From: Abyssisolibacter fermentans
GTDB lineage: Bacteria > Bacillota > Clostridia > Tissierellales > MCWD3
Length of the DNA stretch: 64,000 nt
Assembly (NCBI RefSeq): GCF_001559865.1
Contig: NZ_LOHE01000069.1
Coordinates: forward strand, 40,006 to 104,005
Direction of reading: 5' to 3'
In this document: piece after piece, positions 10,709-18,061 of the stretch
Layout of the letters: every line of letters starts with the position of its first letter
Position numbering within the stretch: the first letter of the stretch is position 1
Notes under the pieces: model-generated
The model's input: only the letters and a program-made list of their open reading frames with translations
The model's database searches: none
Told to the model about the DNA's origin: nothing
Position numbers and translations under genes: made by a program

Positions 10709-11158
10709 TTATTTTAACCTCATTTCGATAGTGTTCGGTCTAAAGCCCATAGCTTGATAAAATTCAATAGTTTTAATGTTATCGTAAGAAACTGTAATGG
10801 TGATATTGTCACAGCCATTACTTTTTAGCCATTTTATATGGCGGTTCATCAGTTCTTTACCTATTCCTTTGTTTCGTGCTTCTTCAACAACATGGAGAGT
10901 TTGTGGCTCACCTTGATTTCCTTCAAAAGTAGAAATACAGTAGCCAAGTAATTTTAAGCTTTCAGCATCCTCAGCTAGTGTTATTTTTATATGATCTTTA
11001 TCGAAGGAGCTGAATCCATTTATTCTGTCTTCGAAAACAATATCTGAATAAAGATGTTTAAAATATTTTGATATTTTTTCATGATACTTTCTATTTCTTT
11101 CCCACACATCTTTGATAATTGAAATCTCACTAAAAGGTATATCTCTATAATTAACCAT
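10709..11158 (-). CDS. GNAT-family N-acetyltransferase
   Basis: This protein of about 149 residues carries a GNAT acetyl-CoA-binding core: LHVVEEARNKGIGKELMNRHIKWLKSNG matches the R/Q-x-x-G-x-G/A motif, and TVSYDNIKTIEFYQAMGF is the conserved C-terminal strand-helix. The frame extends 37 codons upstream, but a GGAGGGAGAAA site fits the ATG at 11158. The acyl acceptor cannot be told. It is transcribed away from the J-domain gene that follows. Confidence 0.85.
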   Translation of the reverse strand: MVNYRDIPFSEISIIKDVWERNRKYHEKISKYFKHLYSDIVFEDRINGFSSFDKDHIKITLAEDAESLKLLGYCISTFEGNQGEPQTLHVVEEARNKGIGKELMNRHIKWLKSNGCDNITITVSYDNIKTIEFYQAMGFRPNTIEMRLK

Positions 11159-11537
11159 TGATTTCTCCCTCCAATCATAGAAAACTGTAAGAAAATAGAA
11201 ATTTTCTATGTATATAACATTTGTTATTATTTTAATTATACAATATGACAATAAAATGTTAAATGACAACTTTTTTAAAAAGATACTGTTATATTTAAAA
11301 CATGTTATATTATATAAATACAGAGGTTATAAAACTTATTAGAATTGTTAATGATGCCTTAAAAATATAGAAGATATATTTTAAAATTAGTTAATCTAAT
11401 GTATAATTTTCACAAGGTATTTTATGAAAAAGTATAGAATAAATATAGTAGTTGTTTTAGATGTATTTTATAAAATAAAATATGAATGTAAGATTAGGCT
11501 ATTTTCTAGTATGTTAATAATTTGAGATTTCTAGTAG
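11159..11537. other. Divergent intergenic region
   Basis: About 380 bp of AT-rich DNA lie between the divergent GNAT and J-domain genes and must contain promoters for both. No clear operator or RNA structure was identified. Confidence 0.4.
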
Positions 11538-11546
11538 GTGATTAAT

Positions 11547-11984
11547 ATTAATCAATTAAAGAAAAAACTTAGAAAATTAAAAAAATTAGAGATTAAAATC
11601 AGATTTGAGAACATTCCCATTAAGAATAAAAAAATAAATTTGGTATGGGATATGTTTTTCTGCACAAAAAATGCTGATAGTACGGATGTAAAATATTGCA
11701 TGGATAAGCTAATGAAAATGAGTAAACAAGAATATAAAAATGTTATTGATGAATATTTTTTCAATGTTTATTATCAAAACTATTTAGATAATGGGTTGAC
11801 TATGACTAGTATGTATGATCCTCATTTATTACAGTTATTGAATTTACCATTTGATGCAGAATTAGCTGATATTAAAAAAAGATTTAGAGAACTTGCGAAA
11901 TTATATCATCCCGATAGAGGAGGAGATGAAGATAAAATGATTGAACTACTGGAAATCTATAATGGACTTATAAATAAATCATAA
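11547..11984 (+). CDS. Small J-domain (DnaJ-like) protein, apparent ATT start
   Basis: The last 55 residues form a J-domain: LLNLPFDAELADIKKRFREL followed by AKLYHPDRGGDEDKM, with the essential HPD motif. J-domains stimulate Hsp70 (DnaK) ATPases, so this may recruit DnaK to a specific client through the roughly 90-residue basic N-terminal part, which I do not recognise. The start is odd. AGGTGATTAAT lies upstream exactly as in yeiH, but the expected ATG reads ATT at 11547. A GTG at 11538 is in frame but lacks an upstream ribosome binding site. No ATG exists near the N-terminus. Confidence 0.75.
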   Translation: MNQLKKKLRKLKKLEIKIRFENIPIKNKKINLVWDMFFCTKNADSTDVKYCMDKLMKMSKQEYKNVIDEYFFNVYYQNYLDNGLTMTSMYDPHLLQLLNLPFDAELADIKKRFRELAKLYHPDRGGDEDKMIELLEIYNGLINKS

Positions 11985-12039
11985 ATCATTAGTAGTATTT
12001 ACCAATTATTCATGAGACAATACAGGAGGCTTAGAAAAA

Positions 12040-12696
12040 ATGAATAGCAAGAGAGAACAACTTAAAATAGTAAAACCCAAATTTATAAAAGAAATTGATA
12101 GTATTTGCACTGAAATTAGTGTTATTAATGACGAAGATGTATTTGAAGATGTATATGTATCAAACAGTATAATTGAAAATCAAGCAGCTGACAGAGTATG
12201 CTTTGAAGGAGTAATTTTTAAAAACGTTGATTTTATAAATATAAAACTAAATGCACTTGAGCTAACAGATGTTAGATTTGAAAACTGTGATTTATCAAAT
12301 ATAGATTTTAGTAGGTCAATCATACATAGGGTGGAATTTATCAATTGTAAACTCATGGGTATAAACCTAAGCGAAGCAATACTACAAAATACCATCATAA
12401 AACAATGTAATGGCAAATTTGCTATATTGAGCTTTGCACAAATGAAGAAAGTTATTATTAAAGAAAGTATATTTGAAAACAGTAATTTTCAAAACAGTAA
12501 GTTTACAAAGGTAGAGTTTAGTGATTGTAGCTTTAAAATGAGTCAGATGTCAGGAACAAGCCTATCAGGGATAGATCTTAGTAATTCCAACGTTGAAGGG
12601 TTAGGTGTAAGGCCAGAAGATATTAAAGGAGCAATAGTCTCTCCTATGCAGGCAGTGGACTTTGCAAAAATGTTAGGATTGGTTATAAAATCATAG
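12040..12696 (+). CDS. Pentapeptide-repeat protein
   Basis: Residues about 40-180 of this 218-residue protein show A(D/N)LXX-type repeats (for example VDFINIKLNALELTDVRFEN, CDLSNIDFSRSI, NSNFQNSKFTKVEFSDCSF). Such repeats form a right-handed quadrilateral beta-helix. Some family members mimic DNA and protect gyrase from quinolones, but most have no known function. The C-terminal 30 residues (GVRPEDIKGAIVSPMQAVDFAKMLG) are the usual cap. ACAGGAGGC precedes the ATG. Confidence 0.88.
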   Translation: MNSKREQLKIVKPKFIKEIDSICTEISVINDEDVFEDVYVSNSIIENQAADRVCFEGVIFKNVDFINIKLNALELTDVRFENCDLSNIDFSRSIIHRVEFINCKLMGINLSEAILQNTIIKQCNGKFAILSFAQMKKVIIKESIFENSNFQNSKFTKVEFSDCSFKMSQMSGTSLSGIDLSNSNVEGLGVRPEDIKGAIVSPMQAVDFAKMLGLVIKS

Positions 12697-12757
12697 TTGA
12701 AATATATTTATAGGTAACTATCTTGAGTTGCTATTATACTATTCTGGAGGCTAAGTT

Positions 12758-13168
12758 ATGGAAAATAGCAAAAAAGTAAAAAGAATATTAGGTAACATGA
12801 TATTTATTTCTTATTTTATTTTTATTATATATAAAAGTATTCCTTATACATATAAATTAGCACGTATAGAAACAATATATTTTTGTTTTGGTTTGCTTGC
12901 AGGATTTTGTGTAAGTGTACTTTTAACTAAAGTATTTTGGTATTTGATTAAAATAAAATATTTTTATGAAGAAAATAAAGTTAAATTTTCAAAAGTATTG
13001 TTTGGAGCATTTTTATTTTGCATTGCATTTTTAGGGTTTAGTGGTATCAGAAATAATTATTTTTCAATAATAGGTGCAGGTATTAATATAGAAAGAATTT
13101 TTATATTATCAATAGTAATTGTTTTGAGAAATAATTATAAAATAATATTTTTTCAGAAAAAGTATTAA
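12758..13168 (+). CDS. Small four-helix membrane protein, unknown function
   Basis: This 136-residue protein has four hydrophobic stretches (about 11-28, 38-62, 83-100 and 108-128) with basic ends and no recognised motif. A CTGGAGGC site precedes the ATG and a strong terminator follows. It may be co-transcribed with the pentapeptide-repeat gene 62 bp upstream. I do not recognise the family. Confidence 0.6.
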   Translation: MENSKKVKRILGNMIFISYFIFIIYKSIPYTYKLARIETIYFCFGLLAGFCVSVLLTKVFWYLIKIKYFYEENKVKFSKVLFGAFLFCIAFLGFSGIRNNYFSIIGAGINIERIFILSIVIVLRNNYKIIFFQKKY

Positions 13169-13209
13169 AAAAATTATTTTAATGTGGGATTCATAGCACA
13201 AATTGAAAC

Positions 13210-13263
13210 AAATATAAGGGGCGGTTCAAAAAAATATTTTGAGTCAGTCCCTTTATATTTTTT
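13210..13263 (+). terminator. Terminator of the CTCAAAA-loop type
   Basis: AAATATAAGGG (13210-13220) pairs with CCCTTTATATTT (13249-13260) and a T-run follows. The internal part, TTCAAAA...TTTTGAG, can extend the stem. The same terminator style recurs at 13542, 23277 and 35658. Confidence 0.85.
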
Positions 13264-13385
13264 AGCATTAAAGATAGAAAAATGGAACAAAATTACTAAT
13301 TGAATAATCAAACATGTGAATAATTAATTGTATACGAAAGAAAACTGCATTAGTCATAACTTAACTAAAAAAGGAGGTGAATTTG

Positions 13386-13514
13386 ATGAAAAAATTAATA
13401 AAAAAAGCTAATATAAATACTACTACTGCTTTTATACCTAAATGTCTTTGTATGTGTAGCATTTTACCAGAAGGAGACGATTTTTACGACAATTCTGTAA
13501 TTATTGGACTTTAA
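13386..13514 (+). CDS. 42-residue Cys-rich peptide, possible modified-peptide precursor
   Basis: A very strong AAAGGAGGTGA site precedes an ATG encoding MKKLIKKANINTTT, then AFIPKCLCMCSILPEGDD and a hydrophobic tail ending IIGL. The basic N-terminus and central CxCxC cluster are reminiscent of short clostridial bacteriocin or radical-SAM-matured Cys-rich peptides, but I cannot assign a family. It is flanked by its own terminators on both sides, so it is a free-standing small transcript. It lies 1.4 kb upstream of the RiPP-like operon, separated by an opposite-strand nitroreductase. A second IPKCxC-like stretch occurs near 56190. Confidence 0.65.
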   Translation: MKKLIKKANINTTTAFIPKCLCMCSILPEGDDFYDNSVIIGL

Positions 13515-13541
13515 CATTTTATAACTATGAAACAGATTATG

Positions 13542-13580
13542 AAGGGATGACCCAAAATTACTTTGAGACATCCCTTTTGC
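13542..13580 (+). terminator. Terminator after the Cys-rich peptide
   Basis: AAGGGATG (13542-13549) pairs with CATCCCTT (13569-13576), followed by a short T-run. The loop has the CCAAAAT...TTTGAGA style shared with other terminators in the window. Confidence 0.8.
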
Positions 13581-13656
13581 TTAATACGTTCAGACTAATT
13601 TATCTTTGATACTATTTATGTTAAAGATGGTAGAGAACATATACTTTAATATATAA

Positions 13657-14292
13657 CTATTCAATCACTGATATTACTTCATCAACTGGCTTTCTTCCGG
13701 GGCTTTTAATTGGTGAATTTGGTACTCCAATTGGAACTATGGCAGCTAGGGAAAATCCCTTTTTTTCAAAGTTAATTGTACTTGATATCTCTTTAGCAGC
13801 ATAATTGCCACTTGTCATCCAGCAAGCTCCATATCCCATTTCTGTAGCTGCTAATAATAAATTCTCTATGAGTGCGCCAATACTTTGCATTTGAGGTGAC
13901 ATTTCTAGTATATGATTGATTTCTTCTTCATAACCATTGACTGCTTTCAATTCTTCAAGGCCAGTAGGAGTATAAGAGCTAGCATAAACAAGTATTGCTA
14001 CTGGAGCACTTCTAAAAAAGGTTGCAAACCTAACAAATTTAGTAAACGCTAGCTTTTGTGACTCATCGTTTAATTGATTTGCTATTTCGGAGTTTTTTTG
14101 CTCAATAGCTTTAGCTATATTTTCAATTAATTCTTTGTTTTTTACAACAACAAAATGCCAATTTTGAACGTTTTTAGCTGAAGCACAATAAGTAGAAGCT
14201 TCAAGTATTTTTTTTAAATCTTTCATTGGAACATCTTGCTGTGAAAATTTTCTTATACTATGTCTATTATAAATAAAATCTAAATTACCCAT
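13657..14292 (-). CDS. Nitroreductase-family flavoprotein
   Basis: This 211-residue protein has the nitroreductase fold signatures: FIYNRHSIRKFSQQDVP at the N-terminus, ASTYCASAKNVQNWHFVVV for FMN binding and LLLAATEMGYGACWMTSG near residue 145. It would use FMN and NAD(P)H to reduce nitro groups, quinones or similar. The same superfamily contains the thiazoline dehydrogenases of some RiPP clusters, but this sequence looks like the general enzyme type. It is transcribed divergently from the RiPP-like operon. A GGGAGAGATAC site precedes the ATG. Confidence 0.85.
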   Translation of the reverse strand: MGNLDFIYNRHSIRKFSQQDVPMKDLKKILEASTYCASAKNVQNWHFVVVKNKELIENIAKAIEQKNSEIANQLNDESQKLAFTKFVRFATFFRSAPVAILVYASSYTPTGLEELKAVNGYEEEINHILEMSPQMQSIGALIENLLLAATEMGYGACWMTSGNYAAKEISSTINFEKKGFSLAAIVPIGVPNSPIKSPGRKPVDEVISVIE

Positions 14293-14938
14293 TAGTATCT
14301 CTCCCTTAGAATTAGTAAAATATCTATCTTAATTATATTAGTTTAATAGAAAAGCAAGTGAAGTTCAAGGGTAAAGCTAATAAAAGCTGTAGCAGAAGTC
14401 TAATTTCTGATTTTAAAATTGCTGACTTCAAAAGAATTACGAACAGTTTAAAATGAATAATATTTTTAGTTTAGTATAAATTTTACAAGGTATTTAAGAG
14501 AAAGTGTAGAATTTAAATAAATAAATAAATAATGTAGCTATAGATGATATTGCAGCAAACAAATTATTTTACCCATTTTGAAATGTAATGAATACCAGAA
14601 AACAGTCAAAAAAATTATATTTGAAGTATTTAATTGTTTTCTGAAGTATTATTTCCTATATCATATCACTTATCTTAACGAAAATTCAGCTTATAAGTAA
14701 ATTAGTTCAATCTAAAATCCATCTCTGTTGTATCAAAATCCAAGTTTTATATATTTCTTAAGATAAAATTAACAAAAAATTTGAACTGTAATCTTAGTTT
14801 AACTATATTTTTAATATTGCTTTACTTTTTTAGAATTGTTGAAGTCTATTTTATGAAAACAATTACAGAATAATATTGCTTGATTATAGTATTTTGTGAT
14901 TGTTTAATAAAAATATATATTAGAAGGAGGTGATTTAG
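14293..14938. other. Long regulatory gap upstream of the RiPP-like operon
   Basis: About 650 bp separate the divergent nitroreductase and the precursor gene. It contains a short AAAT tandem run near 14515 and no gene I can support. Promoters for both directions must lie here. Confidence 0.45.
14880..14908 (+). promoter_or_regulatory. Candidate promoter of the RiPP-like operon
   Basis: TTGATT (14880-14885) and TTTAAT (14903-14908) are separated by 17 bp, a reasonable sigma-A match, 31 bp upstream of the precursor start codon. Confidence 0.45.
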
Positions 14939-15064
14939 ATGAAAGAGAAAGAAAAAGAAAATCCAATAAAAAAAGAAGAACTTATAAAAAAAATTGACGA
15001 GGAATTTTCAGAAAAGACAAAAGTTAATAATCAAGAAGAACAGATATGTCATCATGGATGCTAA
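14939..15064 (+). CDS. 41-residue RiPP precursor-like peptide ending CHHGC
   Basis: A strong GAAGGAGGTGATTTAG site precedes this ATG. The peptide starts MKEKEKENPIKKEELIKKID, a charged helical leader, and ends NNQEEQICHHGC. A short Cys/His core at the extreme C-terminus after a Lys/Glu leader is the usual design of a ribosomal peptide precursor. It is followed by a conditional hairpin and then by two radical SAM/SPASM enzymes, a YcaO and a carbamoyltransferase on the same strand. Modification sites are most likely Cys37, His38, His39, Gly40 or Cys41. No double-Gly cleavage site is visible. Precursor role is inferred from context. Confidence 0.75.
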   Translation: MKEKEKENPIKKEELIKKIDEEFSEKTKVNNQEEQICHHGC

Positions 15065-15066
15065 AA

Positions 15067-15156
15067 GATGATATACCTACTTAGGACTATATCATCATAG
15101 TTTTTGAAATAGTACTATTTATGTATTTTGTAAAGTTCAAGATGGTATAGTCCTTA
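15067..15156 (+). terminator. Attenuator-like alternative hairpins between precursor and maturases
   Basis: GATGATATA (15067-15075) pairs with TATATCATC (15088-15096), followed by ATAGTTTTT, giving a short terminator just after the precursor stop. The 3' arm with its upstream bases (15081-15096) can instead pair with GATGGTATAGTCCTTA (15141-15156), with only G-U or minor mismatches. The two structures exclude each other, so read-through into the maturase genes could be controlled or simply reduced relative to the precursor. Confidence 0.6.
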
Positions 15157-15189
15157 GAATTATTCAACTTAGTAGAAAGGATGTAAGTA

Positions 15190-16605
15190 GTGGTATCTAT
15201 TATAGAATATGTAAAATCACTTGATTACTATAATTTGAATAAAAAACTTTATTATTTTGAAAGAGAAAATAAATTATTTATATATCATATTAAGACAAAG
15301 AAAATTTTATTAATTGAGAAAAATTTAGAAGAAAAAGGTTATTTAGTATCTACTTTTATTAAGGATAATAATTCTATAAAACTATACAAAACAAGTAATT
15401 TATCAATAAAAGATATAAAAGAATTGTTAAATAATTTGGATAATTATAAAGCGAATGCTTCTATTAACTTAGAAAATTATATGTATCACAATAAAGCATA
15501 TTTCTTTTTAACTAATGCGTGTAATTTAAAGTGTAGATATTGTTATCAAGAGAGCAAACCTGTGAAAATGAATTTTTCTATGTCAAAGAAATTAATTGAC
15601 ATGATGATAAAAAATAAAAGAAAAACAGAAACAGATTTTCAGATACGTTTTTTTGGAGGAGAGCCCTTATTAAATTATAAATTAATGAAACAAATAATAA
15701 ATTATTGTAGCAATGATAGATTTAATGAAAATACGACATTTAACTATTATTTATCAACAAATGGATTGCTTTTAGATTCAGATAAATTAAGTTTTATGAA
15801 TGATAGTAATACAAAAATAAAAATAAGTGTTGATGGTAATAGAGAAATATTCAATTATTATAGGAAATCTGCTAAATATAAAGATGTTTATTGTGTATTA
15901 ATAAAAAAATTAAAAGAAGTTTTTAAATGCTATCCTAATGAGTTATTAACAGCTGGAATTACTAATAATTATTACAATATAAATTTTTGTGAAAATTTGA
16001 AACATGCATATGAAGTTGGATTTAGAAATTTTTACGTTCAATTTGTTTGTAATAATGATTTTTATGAAAAAAGAGTACCTGATATTTTAGTTGAAAAATA
16101 TGATGAAATTATAAATGAGTATGAAAAAATGTTGAATTTTATAAATATTAAAATGAATTTAGGTCAGGAAATTTACGTTAATTTGCTAGATTCTTTTATC
16201 AAATTTTTATTCGCGCCTCTGAATTCATTATGTGGATGCTCAGCAGGTATAGCATCATGTGCATATGATGACGTTGGAAATGTATATTTTTGCCAAAGAT
16301 TTATTGGTGATGAAAAATATGTCATTGGAAATGTAGAAAAAGGATTAAACAGACAAAAAATTAAAACTATCAGAAATTATAATGTTATGGATAGATGTGT
16401 AAATTGTCCTATACTAAATTATTGCAATGGTGGTTGCTATTTTAATAATTATAAGAATAGCAAAATACTAGATAATTACTTACAGTATGATTGCAATATC
16501 AAAATTAAATTATTTGAGAAATTGATATATTATACATTTAAAATTGCACAAAAAGATATTGGATTTATTAATAATATTTATAACAAGAGAGAATTTGTTG
16601 AATAA
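15190..16605 (+). CDS. Radical SAM/SPASM peptide maturase 1
   Basis: This 471-residue enzyme would use a SAM-derived radical to modify the precursor peptide. The order is a roughly 100-residue N-terminal domain (YYFERENKLFIYHIKTKK), a radical SAM core with CNLKCRYC (Cys111, 115, 118) and FFGGEPLLNY, and a C-terminal SPASM region (CGCSAGIASC, YFCQRF, CVNCPILNYCNGGC). The N-terminal domain may bind the leader, as peptide-recognition domains do in related maturases; this is an inference. It starts with GTG behind AGAAAGGATG and is followed after 12 bp by a paralogue. Confidence 0.88.
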   Translation: MVSIIEYVKSLDYYNLNKKLYYFERENKLFIYHIKTKKILLIEKNLEEKGYLVSTFIKDNNSIKLYKTSNLSIKDIKELLNNLDNYKANASINLENYMYHNKAYFFLTNACNLKCRYCYQESKPVKMNFSMSKKLIDMMIKNKRKTETDFQIRFFGGEPLLNYKLMKQIINYCSNDRFNENTTFNYYLSTNGLLLDSDKLSFMNDSNTKIKISVDGNREIFNYYRKSAKYKDVYCVLIKKLKEVFKCYPNELLTAGITNNYYNINFCENLKHAYEVGFRNFYVQFVCNNDFYEKRVPDILVEKYDEIINEYEKMLNFINIKMNLGQEIYVNLLDSFIKFLFAPLNSLCGCSAGIASCAYDDVGNVYFCQRFIGDEKYVIGNVEKGLNRQKIKTIRNYNVMDRCVNCPILNYCNGGCYFNNYKNSKILDNYLQYDCNIKIKLFEKLIYYTFKIAQKDIGFINNIYNKREFVE

Positions 16606-16617
16606 GGAGATGTTTTT

Positions 16618-18018
16618 TTGTTAGAAAAGGTTAAAACCAATTTTTATTGGTTTGAAGAGAGGAACGAATATTATTTATTTAATAAGAATAATTTCTATAT
16701 ATATCATATAGATAAAGAAATGTATGACTTTTTAAAATTGACAGAAAAGAATAATATCAAGCGACATGAAAATTTGAATTATAATTATTATTTAGACAAG
16801 CTACAAGAGCTTGATAATAAAATAGACTTTTTTTCAGTAGATATTTCAGATGAAGAACTATTAGATAGGTATTTAAAAAAGAAATTTCATTTAATAAATA
16901 TAGTTCCGAGTCTTACGTGTAATTTGGGGTGTAAGTATTGCTATTCTCAGAAAGCTAGGAAAGAAATAAATACTGATTCAGTTTTTTTAAGTAAAGATAT
17001 TGCTAAAAAAATAGTTGATATGATTTGTAAAGATGATATATTTGGAGATTTGATGAGTATTCGTTTTGTTGGTGGAGGTGAACCTTTAACAAATTTTGAA
17101 GTAATAAAGTTTATTGTTGAATCCATGGAAAGAAATAAGAAGGATAAAACAGTAGTATATAGATTATCAACTAACGGATTGTTAATCAATAATGAGATGC
17201 TTAAATTTTTTAAAAAATATAAATTTAAGATAAAAATAAGTATTGATGGTCCTGGTTTTGAACATAACAGAAGCAGATTTAAAAATAATGAACAATATAA
17301 TAAATTGATTAAAATAATAAATAAATCCTTAATTTATTTAGGAAATGAAGATGTTATAGTAGCAATTACATTTTACCCTCATAAAGAAAGTGCTGTCCAG
17401 AAAATTAAAGGTTGCATAGATTTAGGATTTAAGTATATAAAATATCAACCTGTTATAAACAGTGACATTAGATCTATTAAAAATGAATATCATAGTAAAT
17501 TATTAAATAACGAAGATGATGTAATTAATTTTTACAGAAATCATTTATTAAATACTGATATTAATAATATAAAATTCTTAGATAGTATTGATTTAATAAT
17601 AGATAATATAAATAAATCAAGGTTTAAATATGTAACTTGCTATGGAGGAATAAATGATGTTGCATTTTCAACAATTGGCAATATTTATACATGTAATAGA
17701 TTTATTAATAATGATGAGTTTAAAATTGGAGATATAATCAATGGTATTGATTTTATAAAGCGGCGAGAATATATAAGAAAAGTATCTTTAAGTGAAAGAC
17801 ATTCATGTAAAGATTGTTTCATAGTAGGATTTTGTGGAGGAAAGTGTGTTTATAATATATATTCATTGTACAATTGTTATACTTCAACTGATATGAATAT
17901 ATGTCAAAGTAGTATGTATTCTGTTGAATCAGTAAAGAAAATTATTTCACTATTTGTAGAACTTAAAGAAAAAAAGCCAGAAGTATTAGATTTAATACTA
18001 AATAGAGAGTATTTTTAA
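16618..18018 (+). CDS. Radical SAM/SPASM peptide maturase 2
   Basis: This 466-residue paralogue of the preceding enzyme has the same layout: an N-terminal domain with FEERNEYYLFNKNNFYIYHI, a core cluster CNLGCKYC (Cys101, 105, 108) with RFVGGGEPLTN, and a SPASM region (CYGGINDVAFS, YTCNRF, CKDCFIVGFCGGKC). The glycine-rich motif is GGGEP rather than GGEP. The start is TTG behind AATAAGGAG; no ATG is usable. Two different SPASM enzymes imply two modification steps or a heteromeric pair. It is 44 bp upstream of the YcaO gene. Confidence 0.88.
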   Translation: MLEKVKTNFYWFEERNEYYLFNKNNFYIYHIDKEMYDFLKLTEKNNIKRHENLNYNYYLDKLQELDNKIDFFSVDISDEELLDRYLKKKFHLINIVPSLTCNLGCKYCYSQKARKEINTDSVFLSKDIAKKIVDMICKDDIFGDLMSIRFVGGGEPLTNFEVIKFIVESMERNKKDKTVVYRLSTNGLLINNEMLKFFKKYKFKIKISIDGPGFEHNRSRFKNNEQYNKLIKIINKSLIYLGNEDVIVAITFYPHKESAVQKIKGCIDLGFKYIKYQPVINSDIRSIKNEYHSKLLNNEDDVINFYRNHLLNTDINNIKFLDSIDLIIDNINKSRFKYVTCYGGINDVAFSTIGNIYTCNRFINNDEFKIGDIINGIDFIKRREYIRKVSLSERHSCKDCFIVGFCGGKCVYNIYSLYNCYTSTDMNICQSSMYSVESVKKIISLFVELKEKKPEVLDLILNREYF

Positions 18019-18061
18019 GACTTTACTGATATAGGTATAAGCGAATTGTTTAAAGGAGTAG

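Noticed and set aside
14515..14534. AAAT tandem run as a phase-variation repeat
   Set aside because: It lies in an AT-rich gap far from any start codon or promoter spacer, so no switching role can be argued.
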